Shown: positions 37,501 to 49,566 of the stretch, piece after piece | Layout of the letters: every line of letters begins with the position of its first letter | How positions within the stretch are numbered: the stretch's first letter is position 1 | From: Hypericum androsaemum | Taxonomy: Eukaryota > Streptophyta > Magnoliopsida > Malpighiales > Hypericaceae | Assembly: GCA_963995505.1 (NCBI GenBank) | Contig: OZ023194.1 | Location: forward strand, 10,784,428-10,848,427 | DNA: 64,000 bases | Direction of reading: 5' to 3' | Notes under the pieces: generated by a model | What the model saw: only the letters and a program-made list of their open reading frames with translations | What the model was told of the DNA's origin: nothing | The model's database searches: none | Position numbers and translations under genes: made by a program

Positions 37501-39802
37501 AAGCACGCCTTGAAAATTTAACTGTGTTTTATTAAAGGTAAATTATTTACACCATGACTATGTTGTATTTGATGAACCTTTAGTTTCTTGTATGGTTGTA
37601 TACCTAGATGACTTGCGGGGAGTTAGCCTCCATTGGCATAATTATAGGATTAGAGATTCAGATGGAGCAAGATCGTGTAGTAGTATCAACGTCAAGACGG
37701 GTTCCTACCTTGTCGATGTGCTCTTTCTTTCATGCGGATTTTTTCAAAAGTTTTAGCCCAATATGGTTTTACTGAGGTCGGCGGCAGCAACTTCGAAAGA
37801 AGGAATTTTACGCCATATAGGAATAGTAGTAACCATCACAATGATGATCTAGAAGGATCTTCAATTAGGAGCTTGTATTACAGGTCTGATGTATATTTAT
37901 AATATAATTGTGTTTTATTTTCGTATTATATATTAGTGGTTGCTCCTCCATTTCAAAAAAATAAAGTACTTGGTACATCTACGATTTGGTACAAAGTTGT
38001 TAAGATTTTACCAAATGATAATTTTAAGCAGACCTAATTCGCTTTCTTTCTCATGAATTTTATTAGAAATTTAATAATTCGAATATTTGCCCTTTGTATG
38101 AAGCGCAATATAAAATTAATTAACACAATTTAGTTGTCAGAATATATATCGAAATAAATAAAACGAGCTATTCTCTCTATCTTGTTTATTGTTTTTATTT
38201 ATTTGAAGGGAGCGCAAATTTTTACTGTTTTCGATAATCAATTTTTCTTCTCCAAGATTGCTAAAATAGAATTCTCATGTTCTTACCGTCTCAGTTGATG
38301 TCATCTACATAATTTTGAAAATAACAATTGTACCCTTAGAATAAAAAATAAAAAAAAATCCTCCTTCAACCTTTGACCCCTCCTTACAAAAAAAAAATGA
38401 CAATTGTACCTTTAAAAAATTACAAAATTACAATTTATACCACCCGGTATTTTAATTTAAAACAGTGCCAAAAATTTGCCAACAAATAATTAATACTTTT
38501 TATTTTCAATAACTCGAACCCATACATTGTTATTAATCATGCATTATACATGAAGACAGAACTTTCACTTTGAGATATCCGACGAATGGAGGGAAGAGAA
38601 ACGAAATTAGATTATTGGAGAGCCGATTAGCTAAACCATTGCTCTCCCTATAGCAACGGTGGTTCTCAATATGCCAATTACGGTTAATAAAATCATGACC
38701 GCTAATCACATTGAGTGAAAGAGAATGTTTCCTCATTATACCGTTGGTAAGACATTTTACCATAATTTTTAGGTCGAAACATCTGATATAAGACCATTTA
38801 TTGGGTTAACTAACTTATGTTTAAATCTAATATAGCTATAAAAGATGATAAAATTCTCACTACTAAGTTAACACTATTAACATGTTTGAAATTCGATATT
38901 TCTTCTTAAATTAGAAACAATTCTACTATTCGGTATTCAAACCTACTAGGTCGACTGATCCAGATTTGAGTTGGTGAGACTTTTGATAGGTGACAAAGAT
39001 CTCTCAACAAATATTTAACACTGTTATATTTTTAAGGACTCGAACTCGAGATATACAACTCGATCACCAATTAATCTAATTACTATAAGAACTTGCTAGA
39101 AACATTTCATCATACTCTAATCTAAACTACCACTAACCACTAACCACTAAACTAACAAGTGACGTCTAAGTTACCTCTTGCATGCAACTTCATAGTTTTC
39201 TTCTCCGTCTATTTGTGCTTGTTTTCTCTCTTCTATTGCATGTCTATGAGTCATATATACCGCAATTTTTTTACAAGTATTTAACACGATTTCGATGATT
39301 CGAACTCAATTATTCAGTAAATAAAGTCTGAATTATTGAAATAGTGTTAAATATTTTTAGAAATTTTTTCGATGAATAGGTTTCGGAAGACTGGGTGCTA
39401 TAAAATTGCCGAAATATTTAAATACTTTAGGATTAGAATGTAATCTTCCCCCCAATTATATAAATACCAACTCTCAAATCCCAACCCCATCATCTCTCCC
39501 AGTAGCTTTCACCAATCGCTCTCCTGGAAACCCTAACACTCTCTAACGGCCACCGGCCCTCCTCCTTCGGTCACCGCCGGTGATCGGACCACGGCCGCCC
39601 CGACCCATCACCACCGAATTCACTGAAGAAGGTTAGGGTTTCTTTTTTCTCTTGGTAGTGAGCGATCTTGTTGGATGAAGAAGTTGATGTTAGCGGTGGA
39701 GAAGGGGTGTGTTTGCGAAGGTTGAGGAACCGCGGTGGTTGGCGGCAGCGAAGCCGTCGGGAAATCGGCATAAAGGAACGAGCTTTTCGTCTCGTATTCG
39801 CT
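37501..39802. other. Intergenic region with decayed repeats; INTS7 promoter at its end
   Basis: AT-rich. It holds a possible LINE RNase H relic (38533-38763) and copies of a dispersed motif around 38985-39085. A TATA box (TATATAAA, 39457-39464) lies about 340 bp before the INTS7-like ATG, so the 5' UTR probably starts near 39490. Confidence 0.5.
38533..38763 (-). pseudogene. Possible LINE RNase H C-terminal relic
   Basis: The minus-strand frame reads WHIENHRCYRESNGLANRLS and then FPPFVGYL. This resembles the end of LINE RNase H domains (hydrophobic-x-HVYREAN-x2-AD-x-LA ... PP). It is short and isolated, so the call rests on this motif only. Confidence 0.5.
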
Positions 39803-42800
39803 ATGGAGAGGATTTGTGCTGCTCTTGCTATGGAGTGGAGCATAGAACTTGACAAGTCCCTTCGCTCCAAGCACCGCCCAGGTCAGCATCGAATCGAATC
39901 GAATCCCCTTCGTTTGATGTTGGGACATCGAAAAGACTCGATCTTTCCATCGATTACGAACTTGGTTTGATGTTGAATTGGAAAAGATTTGTACTTTGGA
40001 TTTAATAGGCTTTGTAACTTCATGTGACATTGTTCCTCGTCTTTCAGGTAAAGCCATTGAGGCAATAAGAAAGATGGGGCCCCGGCTCATTCAGTGGAGT
40101 GGAGAGCCCGAACCCACGTTGGCTGTGTGCAATATGTTTGGTTTAGTTGCAGGGGAGGGTAGGCTCTTTGCCAATGCCATCCTCGTACACCTCGTTGACG
40201 CCTTAAGGTTTGGTGGCAGAGATATTAGGGTATCTTTGGTGAAGATTTTCTTGTCTGAGCTCAGGAGCCGTGAAAAGATGAATAGGTGGAAGCCGTACAA
40301 AGGGATTTTGTCCAAGGCAAGGGTGCATAACCCGTCCGAACTTATCAAGAGAGTGAGATTCGTGTATGATACTGGTGATACGGAGTCACGAGCTCTGGCT
40401 TTGGTACTCTTTGGTTGTTGGGCTGATTTTGTGATAGACAGTGCTCATGTACGTTACCTCGTACTGTCCAGCATGGTATCCTCAGAAGTACTGGAGGTGA
40501 GATCATAATCTTGTTCACTTCAAATTCCTGTAGTTGCGGAAGCTAGGCATATCACTTGATAAAGATTGAGCAAACAGTTTTTAATGTTGAAATTTGTTGA
40601 CTTATTTGCTGCTAGCGGATTTATGCATCACTTGATATTGGCAGATCCGCAACCATGTTTTATTTGTTGAGAGATTTTATGAAGAATTGAGCATTTCTGT
40701 ATAGTATGAATCCTAGTTATTCCTACTGTCTCTTCCACAGCAACTTTACAATTTTGAGCAATGTCAGGTTGCATCCCTTTCTCAAAATCGTAAAGTTGCT
40801 GTGGAAGGGACAGTAGGAATAACTGGGATTCATACTATACGGAAATGGTTGCATCTCTTTCTCAAAATCCAAAAGCATTAATAAGGTGCTAAAGCTAATG
40901 AAATCAATTTGGTCTTTTTACATGCACATATGGAAGTTTCTGGTGCTCCAACTCTGTTCTGTCAACTGTGTTTTCTAGGTTTCCTATCTCTTGATGCTCA
41001 AATGTCTCCTCCTGCCTGAGAGAGCATTCGTAGAAATTAAAGTTCCAAAATTGTTTGACTTCAGATTTTTGATACAGGTTAAAGCATCTTTGTTTGCTGC
41101 AGGCTGCTTTTGTGGGTTGGCGAGTGACTTTTCAGCTGTTGTCCTAGAAATGCTGGTCAACCTTGTGTCCTCAGATGATATCTTGCATACTGTGAGATTG
41201 GCCGGAGCATGCCTGTTTGCAAAGTTGGGCTACTCATATTCTGTTGCAATCAAAGCTTACAAGGTTCCATGTTTCTTCTGGTCATTGCATTATTTTTCCC
41301 CCTTAAAACTCATGGAATGCAGGTAGATTGTCACGTGTTACTGATGGCCGCTGACATTTTTTCTGGTTTAAGACTTCTCGAGCTTTGTTAGATTATTTTT
41401 TTGAGAAGCAGCTTTCTAAGATGTTACAATTGGAAGAAGCATTAGTAAACATGTATATGCGGAAAGTTTTAGTTCCATAAGTGATATTTTGTGATTATTA
41501 AATCTGTTATTTGAAGCAGCTAAATACAAACCTTCAGTGTTTGGTGCTGGTAAAGTTCAATGGTTATTCTCAAATTATTTTTGTTTGTGAGAACCTTCAT
41601 TATTGGTTTAACAAAGCCAAATTGTGAGTTTTAGTTAGTGTTCATGTGGACTTGTCTTTTCCTTGTGCACAGAGATTGTGACAAAATTCTCACTGTTGAG
41701 TCGCTGCAGGCAGGACTCAAGCTTGTTGTGGCCTCCTCAGACGAGGATCTTGCGGCGGCATTGCTATATGCTTTGTCAAAACTTGCTTTAGGATGGAATG
41801 TTCTTCAATCAGAACAGGTATATTGTCATAGTATGGAGTTCACAATTTTGTTTTACAGGTTCGCTGGATGGAATGCAAGGATCTCTCAGATGTTTCTCTT
41901 GTTTAATAAATATATTCTTATATAAGACTTTGATGTTTATCTTTGCTACTGGATGCAGGTTCACTTTCTTTTATCATTTCTCGACAAAGAAAAAAGTGCA
42001 CAGCTGCAATCAACGTCAATTAGGTGCCTTCACTTTGTCATTGCCAGGGTAAATCCTTGCCCCGTTGGTGAAAAAGCTGTCAGAATATTGTTGGGAGTTG
42101 TAGAGGAAACTTATCTACCATCGACTCTACAATACCAAGCTTTACACATTTTGCACAAGGTTGATTATTCATCCTGTAAGGTTTACTGTATTTCCTTACT
42201 ATTAGAACTCGATCGTTGACTCATCAACTATTCTTAATCTGCAGTTGCTTTTATATGGAGAACCTAGTCTTACTCACCAAAAAGCACCTGAATTCGGCTA
42301 TCTGTTGGAAATTTTACAGAGATCATTGGCGTCTACTTTAGCAGTTAAGAACCTTTTAGCAATTCGTGTTCTTATAGATGCATTGACAAAGCTCAAGCGA
42401 TATCCTGAAATGGCCAATTGGGAAGGGTGTTCCTCTCCTCTGTTGTGTACTATGCCAATCGTTGTAGATGGAATTACTCTGTTGTTGAGTAAGTTGTTGA
42501 ATCTTGGTCCAACATTCAGTGGAACCATTCGAGAAGTGCATGACTTGCTCAATCTTCTCCTTCTTCTGGTTAAAGAGTATCCAGATCAGGCCACCTCGGT
42601 GCTGGACAAACTGATATCCTGTATTCAAGGTTATGTGGATAGGAACGATGCTGCTCTGGATGCTGGGGACTCTGGTGTCTTAAATGGCAGAATAGAGGAT
42701 TCTAGAGAGGATAAAGAGTCATATGTTGACGTTAAGCTGACATATGTTATGCACAAACTTCTGGTGTTGGGCTTTGAAGTTTCCGATGATCTTGGTGAAA

Positions 42801-45047
42801 TCAAATCTCAGGTACTAGAGAAAGTAGTCCTGCTGGCAGATTGTGTAACTCGTTGTAGCTCATTTGGGAGCCACCGAAAAGTACTATATTCTATGTTGTC
42901 TCACGGTCAAATTATGTGGGATCTTGTACATAACCAGATGGATGCAGTTTCCAGTCATGAGAAAAGCTATTATGAGACGCTCGGTATCCGCTTGGCTGAA
43001 CTGGAAGTTGTCACCCTTGAGTGTGTGAAAAGAACGTTAAATGAGAAGGATAACTGGCATGCTTACAAAGGCGGGAAGCTTGCAGCTCTTCAGGGAGCAT
43101 GGATGACTGCGACATTTATATTTGAGCAACTGACAACTGAAGTTCAGTCCGATTCCTGTTCTAGCTGGTTGAAGGCATTGTCACTATTTTCTCAATCTGA
43201 GAAGAAGATGCATCTTTTTCGTTTATCTAGTTCCAAGGATTGGTTATTGACAAAAGGCTCCGACGAAACAACGAGACTGGATGATTTAATGGTAATTGAC
43301 CAAAGTGCAGTGGGAAACATTGATGAACTTATCCATGTTGAAATGCTAGCTGAAGCCTGTTATGATCTTTGGTGTTCAGGAAAAACATTGCAAGCTGTCC
43401 CAGCGTTAGGCAAATTGTTTTGCTTCCAGAGTTGGTTCTTGGGCCTGAAAGCAAAACTTCTTGATATTGTGGTCCATGTGCTTAAAATATTAGGCCGTAT
43501 CTTTCTTGAGCAGGACAACACGATGCAGTTTATTGACTGTTTACGTCATGTCAGCCGTCAAGCTCTTGAATTAAAGGGGCTCGCAGAGGAAGCTGATCTA
43601 ATGGCCAAATCCTTCGTTGAAATGGATAGCGAAAGTATGCAAATCATTTCAATTATTGCATTGAGGTGTTCTTTGTTGGCCTTCATTGCTGCCTTTGCTC
43701 TTTTCATTCCTGAGTTGCTTAACAGCAAAGTCGTTGAAACTTCTGGGGTTGATTGGTCTAATTTACAAAGTGAAGTTGGTCGAGATTTAATTGGACGATT
43801 GTGGCTCAGTGATGAAAAGACTTCTTGTAATATTCGACACCTTTTGGATGTCCATGGAAAGTCCAAACACGATTTTAATCTCAAGCCCAGAAATCAGACG
43901 CATCAAATCGGTGGTCAACTGGGAGCGGTTCTCAGTCTCTGTGATGATGCTGTTTCCGGGGTTGTTGGCTTGCGTGATGCAGCAAAGAGCATTAATAATG
44001 CAGAAACTCCGTTGCAAGCTACCAAAGACGGGCTCCAGCTTTTGTATAGAACAGTAGCGAAATGGTCACAAATCCCATTTTATCTCCCAGTTTACTTCTT
44101 CAAAATGAGGTATGATAAAATTTCGTACTCTGCTGTACATTCTCACATTGTCTACATCGAGAATGATGATGTCCGTTCAATTGTAGTCACTAAAAGTTTT
44201 TGCATCACGTCTGAACCATTGCTATTCATGTGACCCTGAACTTAATTCCAAATTGTGGACCATAATCTTCTGCTCTCTGCTGATTTTTTTCTGCACTTCT
44301 CATGTTAGCCTTGGGGGTAAAAATTTAAAATCAATGCTTAGTCGGTTTTTCCTTCGGTCCCATCTTCAATTCTCAGTTGGGTCTATAACTTCATTTTTAG
44401 GTCTTTAGGTTGTTAGGAGCTGCAGTTGGTTGAAAATATTAACTTCCAGTATTTTGTCTCCTCACTGCAACTGCAACACTGAGAGACGATGTTGACATGT
44501 TAGGCCTTGCGTCGGTTCGAAGCTCTTCGTCCTCAATGCTGATGAGACCAAGCAAAATGAGCTGTCTGTTACTCCAGGCTCTCACCTATCCCTCAACGTC
44601 TGTCTTCAATTGAAGAATTTTCCACCATCAGATCACAGTTTCCGCCCAGAAAAGTTTTACTGCATCCTCTCAACTAGTTCGGTTCAAGAGCCTCCACCGT
44701 TCTGGGAAGCTACGGAGCAAGCTCCGCTGGATTACCGGTCGTGGGATACCGCCAACATGGTCGCGATGAACAAGAAACTGTTGCATTTCGTGGCAGAGGG
44801 AACTGTTGACGACGACAACGGTCAACGTGGAACGCGTGAAGACGACGACGACTACGTCGTCAGTGAATTTGTGAGCTTGCAGATGTACACCAAGTCGCAA
44901 GGATTTTCGAGTTGCTTGCTTGACGTTTCGAACTTCCCGGTAGGTTCTTACGTAATAAAATGGCATAGCTGCTGTATAGACCAAAATGGTACATATTGGA
45001 GCCTCCTTCCGTTGAATTCTGGACCTGTATTTACTGTTGGGGGCTGA
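39803..45047 (+). CDS. INTS7: Integrator complex subunit 7 homologue (ARM-repeat protein)
   Basis: Seven exons give 1143 residues with consistent phases: 39803-39881, 40048-40496, 41078-41263, 41710-41817, 41959-42159, 42245-44109 and 44504-45047. The length fits plant INTS7 proteins. The N-terminus (AMEWSIELDKSLRSK, then GKAIEAI and the KARVHNPSELIKRV, DTGDTESRALALVLFGCWAD region) and helical repeat blocks throughout match the plant family containing the Arabidopsis embryo-defective gene. The C-terminus has VGSKLFVLNADET, SHLSLNVCLQLKNFP and VSEFVSLQM. INTS7 is a nuclear subunit of Integrator, which cleaves snRNA 3' ends and attenuates RNA polymerase II; the assignment is by remembered family similarity. 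Intron 2 contains a strong hairpin (40693-40846). Exon 4 is assigned to the acceptor at 41709, because earlier acceptors break the frame. Confidence 0.9.
40693..40846. repeat. Near-perfect inverted repeat (66-bp arms, 22-bp loop) in INTS7 intron 2
   Basis: The left arm 40693-40758 and right arm 40781-40846 are complementary along all 66 positions except four. In the sense RNA three of these are G-U wobbles and one is an A-C mismatch. The right arm is flanked by a 24-bp direct repeat (40768-40791 and 40847-40870, beginning GGTTGCATC). This points to an inverted duplication by template switching rather than a classic transposon. Confidence 0.93.
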
Positions 45048-46299
45048 ATCTTGTAACAAATACTTATTAAGTTTTAGGAATTTTAGAATTTCGGTATTCG
45101 GGATTGGTATACCGAATGTACACCCCTAGTGCCAAAAAAAATAGTGTAGGTTTTTATTTTTATTTTAAAAGAATTCTAAATGTTGTACATTTTCAGTGAA
45201 TTTGCCTACACATCATTTACTTGATAACCTTTTGTATTCTGATTTCTCATGTAATGACAAGTAATCTATGCTTTTCTATAAAAAACATAAGTTCCTCATA
45301 TCAAGAAAAACAAAAATATGGCGGGTTCGCAAAAGCACAAGAGCACGGGACTTAAGCCGGGTTTTCTTGGCAAGGGGCCTCCTATTTTGCAGGGCCCTTC
45401 TCCATCTGTTTTGGGTCGAGCATCTTCCTTGCATTCTGCTGATCTGACACCTTCATGGGCAAGGTGGCCAATATCGCGAAGACGAATCACTAGATGGAGG
45501 AGTTTAGGTGCAATGGTGATTATTTCGAGGATGACTTCTACCTCCCACCCGCCAAGAGCACTCGCTCTCAGGCGAAGAAGATGACGTTTTCACTTGGAAA
45601 AGTGGAGACGTTAGTTTACTGTCATGGTCATATCTATTTTTGACTACTTGTCTTGTGAACTAGTCTGGATAGAGATACTTGATATGACAACGGATTTAGC
45701 TAGTCTTTAATTTGTCCGTTTAGGTCTTGGTAGTTATAGGTCTTTAGTTTTTCTTTTTGTCTTCCCTGCTGTAATTTTATCTTTCTTTTGATTAATAAAT
45801 TTCCGCAATTTAATTAAAAAGAAAATATATATATATATACCCTTCAAAAAAACTAAAACTAAAATAACTACAAACTTCCAAACTATTACAAAAAGAAACG
45901 AAAAAACTTCCAATTTCGTACCTTCAACGAAAAACGATACAAAGTTCTTTGTTTGGGCCCAGGAGAGGAGGAAGAATCGAGGTTTTGGGCTCGACAATCG
46001 TGGCGTTGGAAAATTTTCGTGGAGATCTCTATAATTTTACAGTTTGGTTTTTACTACTTTTTGATCGTATTTGCTCAAATTACGATACTTAGGTGTCGTT
46101 ATTTGAGGGACTTTGATCTGGAACTATAATCTGTATCGTGGTGTCGAAAAAACAACATTGTATTCGTGACGTAATTGATGGTCGTCCAGTTAAAAATTTT
46201 ACCAAAAGACCGGTGATTACAAGATTGCAAGTTCTCTTTCTGACATCAATATTTATAAATAAAATTTAACCTATTAAAAAAAAACACCACCGCCTCGAG
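45048..46299. other. 3' flank of INTS7 and intergenic DNA
   Basis: The first 250 bp are probably the 3' UTR. A stretch at 45318-45600 is open in more than one frame and could be a decayed retroelement piece (a TRSQAKK-like end near 45560-45580), but I cannot support an assignment. The rest is AT-rich. Confidence 0.4.
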
Positions 46300-47354
46300 G
46301 TTGGGTATCTGGCTTAGCCAAACTATCCCCTGGTGTTTTCGCCTCTCACCATCTGTTGTTTAGAAATTGATTAAAATTTTTTTATAATTTGACAAAATTA
46401 TACTCTAAGGTCTCTCGCTGACGTTAGTATACATTTTTTATTTTTTTATCATAAAAATGACAAAAATACCCTTAAAAAAACTTTTCTTTCCTTCTTCCCC
46501 TTCATCTTCAACCAACACACCAACCTTCTTAATAATTCTCAAAATAAAAAATAGAGAAATGAGAACCAAAACCAACCAGAGACAGAAATCCACTTTCAGC
46601 AAAAACTTTTAAGAAGATCAATTAGATAGATCAATGAAGAATCGTAATTTTGAACCCAAATTAGGGTTCCAAGTTAAATATCCCCCTAGAGGTCCAGTCC
46701 AGATAAACCCAAATCTTCTCCGGCGAAAGGTTAAAGTTACTCATTACGAAGTCCATATCTTCAAGTTCAATTACAAGTTAGGCAAAATCCAAAATCTGTA
46801 AATAACCCACCGCCTCCGCTCCAGGAGTGCTTTTGAATGTGGGGTTCGTCGGAGGAATCCACCGCCGCGGGGGCCGTCGAGGACGGGGCGTTCTCATGCT
46901 TTCAAGACCGCCGTCGCCGAGTGCGTGAATTGATTCACTGCCAGAACGAATAAAAAAAACCCCTATATCTCTCTTTAATCTTGCGACAGGGTTGATTGAA
47001 GCGCTGTAATTTTGTCTTCTGGTGGTGATTTTAATCCCGCCGTCCGAGCCGATTTTCTTTTGGTGGTGATTTTGTTTCCAAATGGTGTATCGACCCATTT
47101 CTCTGTTTTTATTTTGAGAATTATTAAGAAGGTTGGTGTTTTGGTTGGAGATGAAGGGAGGAAGAAGAAAGGTTATTTATTTATTTTTATAAGGGTATTT
47201 TTGTCATTTTTAAAATAATTAAAAAAAAGTATGCTGACATTAGCGAGGAGTCTTAGAGTATAATTTTGTTAAACTATAGAGAATTTTTAATCGATTTTCA
47301 AACAACTGAGAAGTGAATATGCCAAACACCAGGGACCTGAGAGTAATTATCTCC
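46300..47354. mobile_element. Mutator-like element with long TIRs (family II), left end degraded
   Basis: The inverted right end GGAGATAATTACTCTCAGGT, continuing CCCTGGTGTTTGGC, matches the left side from about 46326 (CCCCTGGTGTTTTCGCC). Pairing runs about 250 bp inward through 'GATTAAAAATT', 'ACAAAATTATACTCTAAG' and 'AACACACCAACCTTCTTAA'. The outermost 25 bp on the left are diverged, so the exact boundary and duplication cannot be read. The interior (46560-47090) has no recognised gene. It lies between INTS7 and the KED-rich gene. Confidence 0.78.
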
Positions 47355-47985
47355 TATAAATATTAAAGCTCTTAAAAAGATAGACCATTTCATCTCTCTA
47401 CCAGTTTTTAGGCTCCACCCACCAAGTGATTAATCCGATCTCCTAGATAACTCTCTCCGGGTACACTTTTTCATTTGTGGCTTTCGAGTACTTAATTATT
47501 ATTATTATTATGGTCTCGTTTTGTAGTTTCTCAAGGCGTTTGTTCTGTGATCTTCTGTTTGTTTGGAAATTCGGGTTAATGGGTTCCTTTGGATAGGATT
47601 AAGATTGTAACTCCTCCGGGTAAAGTTGGGATTTTTGTTTAAAAATAGGGTTATATTGATGATTAATCAAGCCTTTGTTGCTATTTATATATAATTGGAA
47701 TTCTTTGGGTTGGTTGGTTCAATTTGGTAGTCAGTCCTTTTATTCCTCATGTGCTAGTTGAGATCCTTTTTTTGAAGGTTGGACAAATCGTAGTAAGCCT
47801 TATTATCCCGCTAGGCCAAATGTCCTTTGGATGAAGCATAATTGAATCGTTGATGTTAAGGAATGTTGAATAGAGCTGGAATTTTCGGTTCTATGTTGCG
47901 GCTTAATTGATCCTGAGGGCGCCCGTCTGTGGTTGTTGATCATTGTTGTTAGATTGTATCCTACGAGTTAGCTGAGCATCCAGCC
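47355..47985 (+). promoter_or_regulatory. Upstream region and probable 5' UTR of the KED-rich gene
   Basis: About 630 bp between the Mutator-like element and the start codon. It holds a pyrimidine-rich segment near 47390-47470 and TG/TT-rich sequence with possible 5' UTR splice sites. I cannot place a TATA box or an intron with confidence. Confidence 0.4.
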
Positions 47986-49137
47986 ATGGAGGACAAATCA
48001 GAATCGGACGTAGGAGCAAAAGAGAATGTTAAGAAAGAAGAGCTGCATTTGAAGGTCAAGACCAAGGATAAGGAATCGAGACGGGATGAGAAAGACGAGA
48101 AGGTGGAGGTCGAACTTGAATTGAAGACCAAGTCGGTGGAGAAAATGAAGCCGAAAAACGAGGAGGGTAAGGAGAAGAAGCATCAAGACAAGGAAGAATC
48201 TGAGGAGGAGGAGACAGGTGATGATGATAAACATGTAAAGGTGGAGGGAAAATCACTTGGGGATGGTACTGATGACGGGTCAGAGGTCGATAATGAAGCA
48301 GGAGAAATCGAGAAAAAGGAGGAGAAGAAGAATAAGAATGACAAGGAGAAAGACAAGAAGAAGAAGAAGAAGAAAAAGAAAGAGGCTGGTGATTCTGATG
48401 AGCAGCATGCTGATAAGAAAAGTAAGAAGAAAAATGATGGAAAGCTTGAAGGTTTGAAAGTTCATAAAGATGAAGAGCTTAAAGAGAAGGGTGAGTTAAA
48501 GAAGAGAGACGAAGACAAGAAAGAAAAAGAAAAGAAGGTGGAAGATAAAGAGAAGGTAGATGAGGAGGACAAGCACAAGAACAAAGACCACAAGAAGAAA
48601 AAACACGACGGAAAAGGTGACGAGGAAGAAGAAGACAATGACAAAGAGAGAGAAGCAAAAAGGAAGAATAAGAAGATAGACAATGAGGATAAGAAAGAGA
48701 AGCAGAAGGACGAAATAATTGAGGAATCAACAGGAGATGATGATAAAGAAGATAAAAAGAAGACAAAGAAAGAGAAGATGAAGGACAAAGCCGGGAAGGC
48801 GAAGGAACTTGAGGCAGGAGCTGATGTTACCTCGCGGGCAGTTGAAGTACGAAATAGTGAGAAAGAATCAGAGGGAGAAGCGGAGGAAAAGAAGCGAGAT
48901 GAACAGGCTGAGGAAGGCAAAGAAGAGAAGAAAGAAAAAGACATCAAGTGTGATAAAAAAAGAAAGCTGGAGGAGAAAGGGAAGAAGGCTAAGGAACTTG
49001 ACAAGCTGAGAAAGAAGTTGGATAAGATTAATGTGAAAATAGAAGCTCTCTTTGAGAAGAAAGTTGATCTTATGTGCAAGATAAAAGAAGCCGAGACTGG
49101 TGGAGTTGCTGCTGCAGATGAAGACCAAGGTGTGTAA
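47986..49137 (+). CDS. Lys/Glu/Asp-rich (KED-like) low-complexity protein, single exon
   Basis: One uninterrupted 383-residue frame consists mostly of Lys, Glu and Asp, with KK-E and D-K clusters, poly-Lys runs near residues 124-132 and many acidic patches. The last 60 residues are more complex (KAKELDKLRKKLDKINVKIE, then ALFEKKVDLMCKIKEAE) and should form a coiled coil. Plant proteins of this composition include the wound-induced KED protein of tobacco and several nuclear charged proteins; function is not established. The ATG at 47986 is the first in frame, with MEDKSESD following. Antisense frames of comparable length are shadows of the GAA/AAG-rich coding strand. Confidence 0.75.
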   Translation: MEDKSESDVGAKENVKKEELHLKVKTKDKESRRDEKDEKVEVELELKTKSVEKMKPKNEEGKEKKHQDKEESEEEETGDDDKHVKVEGKSLGDGTDDGSEVDNEAGEIEKKEEKKNKNDKEKDKKKKKKKKKEAGDSDEQHADKKSKKKNDGKLEGLKVHKDEELKEKGELKKRDEDKKEKEKKVEDKEKVDEEDKHKNKDHKKKKHDGKGDEEEEDNDKEREAKRKNKKIDNEDKKEKQKDEIIEESTGDDDKEDKKKTKKEKMKDKAGKAKELEAGADVTSRAVEVRNSEKESEGEAEEKKRDEQAEEGKEEKKEKDIKCDKKRKLEEKGKKAKELDKLRKKLDKINVKIEALFEKKVDLMCKIKEAETGGVAAADEDQGV

Positions 49138-49566
49138 ATAGTTTCCATGTCGAATGTTTCTGTCCTCTTGTAATAAAAGTTACTTTAATCTTAAGAAGTT
49201 AGTTCGTTTTACTTTTATAGACCGTGTCGCGGGAGTGTTGCAGGAGTCATTTGAGCAACAACGAGCCATAGATCAATCAACTTTTAACGCATCTTACCTT
49301 AACATATTGTTTAGTTTATACACATATCTGATTGTTGTTGGTACATGTAAATTAGATGCATGATGATGAGAGAATAAATAACATTAGGTGGGCACGCCTT
49401 TCTTGCAATAAACGCTTTCAGTAAATAAGAAATTAGGGAACATAAAATTGATTTACTTGCTCTTATCAAATGACAGCTAGTGATGCCTTGAAGAATGTTC
49501 ATCGACCAGGTGGGCAACATAGAGAGATATTATCAATATCTACCAGATAATAACGAAATCTTGTGC
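49138..49566. other. Convergent intergenic region (KED-rich gene and GH3 gene 3' ends)
   Basis: The two stop codons face each other about 430 bp apart. Only 3' UTR-like AT-rich sequence is seen. Confidence 0.55.

Noticed and set aside
41638..41709. INTS7 exon 4 starting at the acceptor near 41672
   Set aside because: It breaks the phase set by exon 3 (ends AAG at 41263), while the acceptor at 41709 gives an in-frame join to AGLKLVVASSDED, which fits the family.
45318..45584. Possible small gene (MAGSQKHKSTGLKPGF start)
   Set aside because: No known similarity, no clear promoter or splice structure, and composition suggesting a decayed retroelement piece.
46778..47098. 106-codon minus-strand frame
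   Set aside because: Lies inside a long-TIR element and runs into its inverted repeat; no similarity that I recognise.
47998..49148. Several antisense open frames of 60-228 codons, rich in Ser/Phe/Leu
   Set aside because: They are the reverse complement of GAA/AAG-rich codons of the KED-like gene and show no independent signal.
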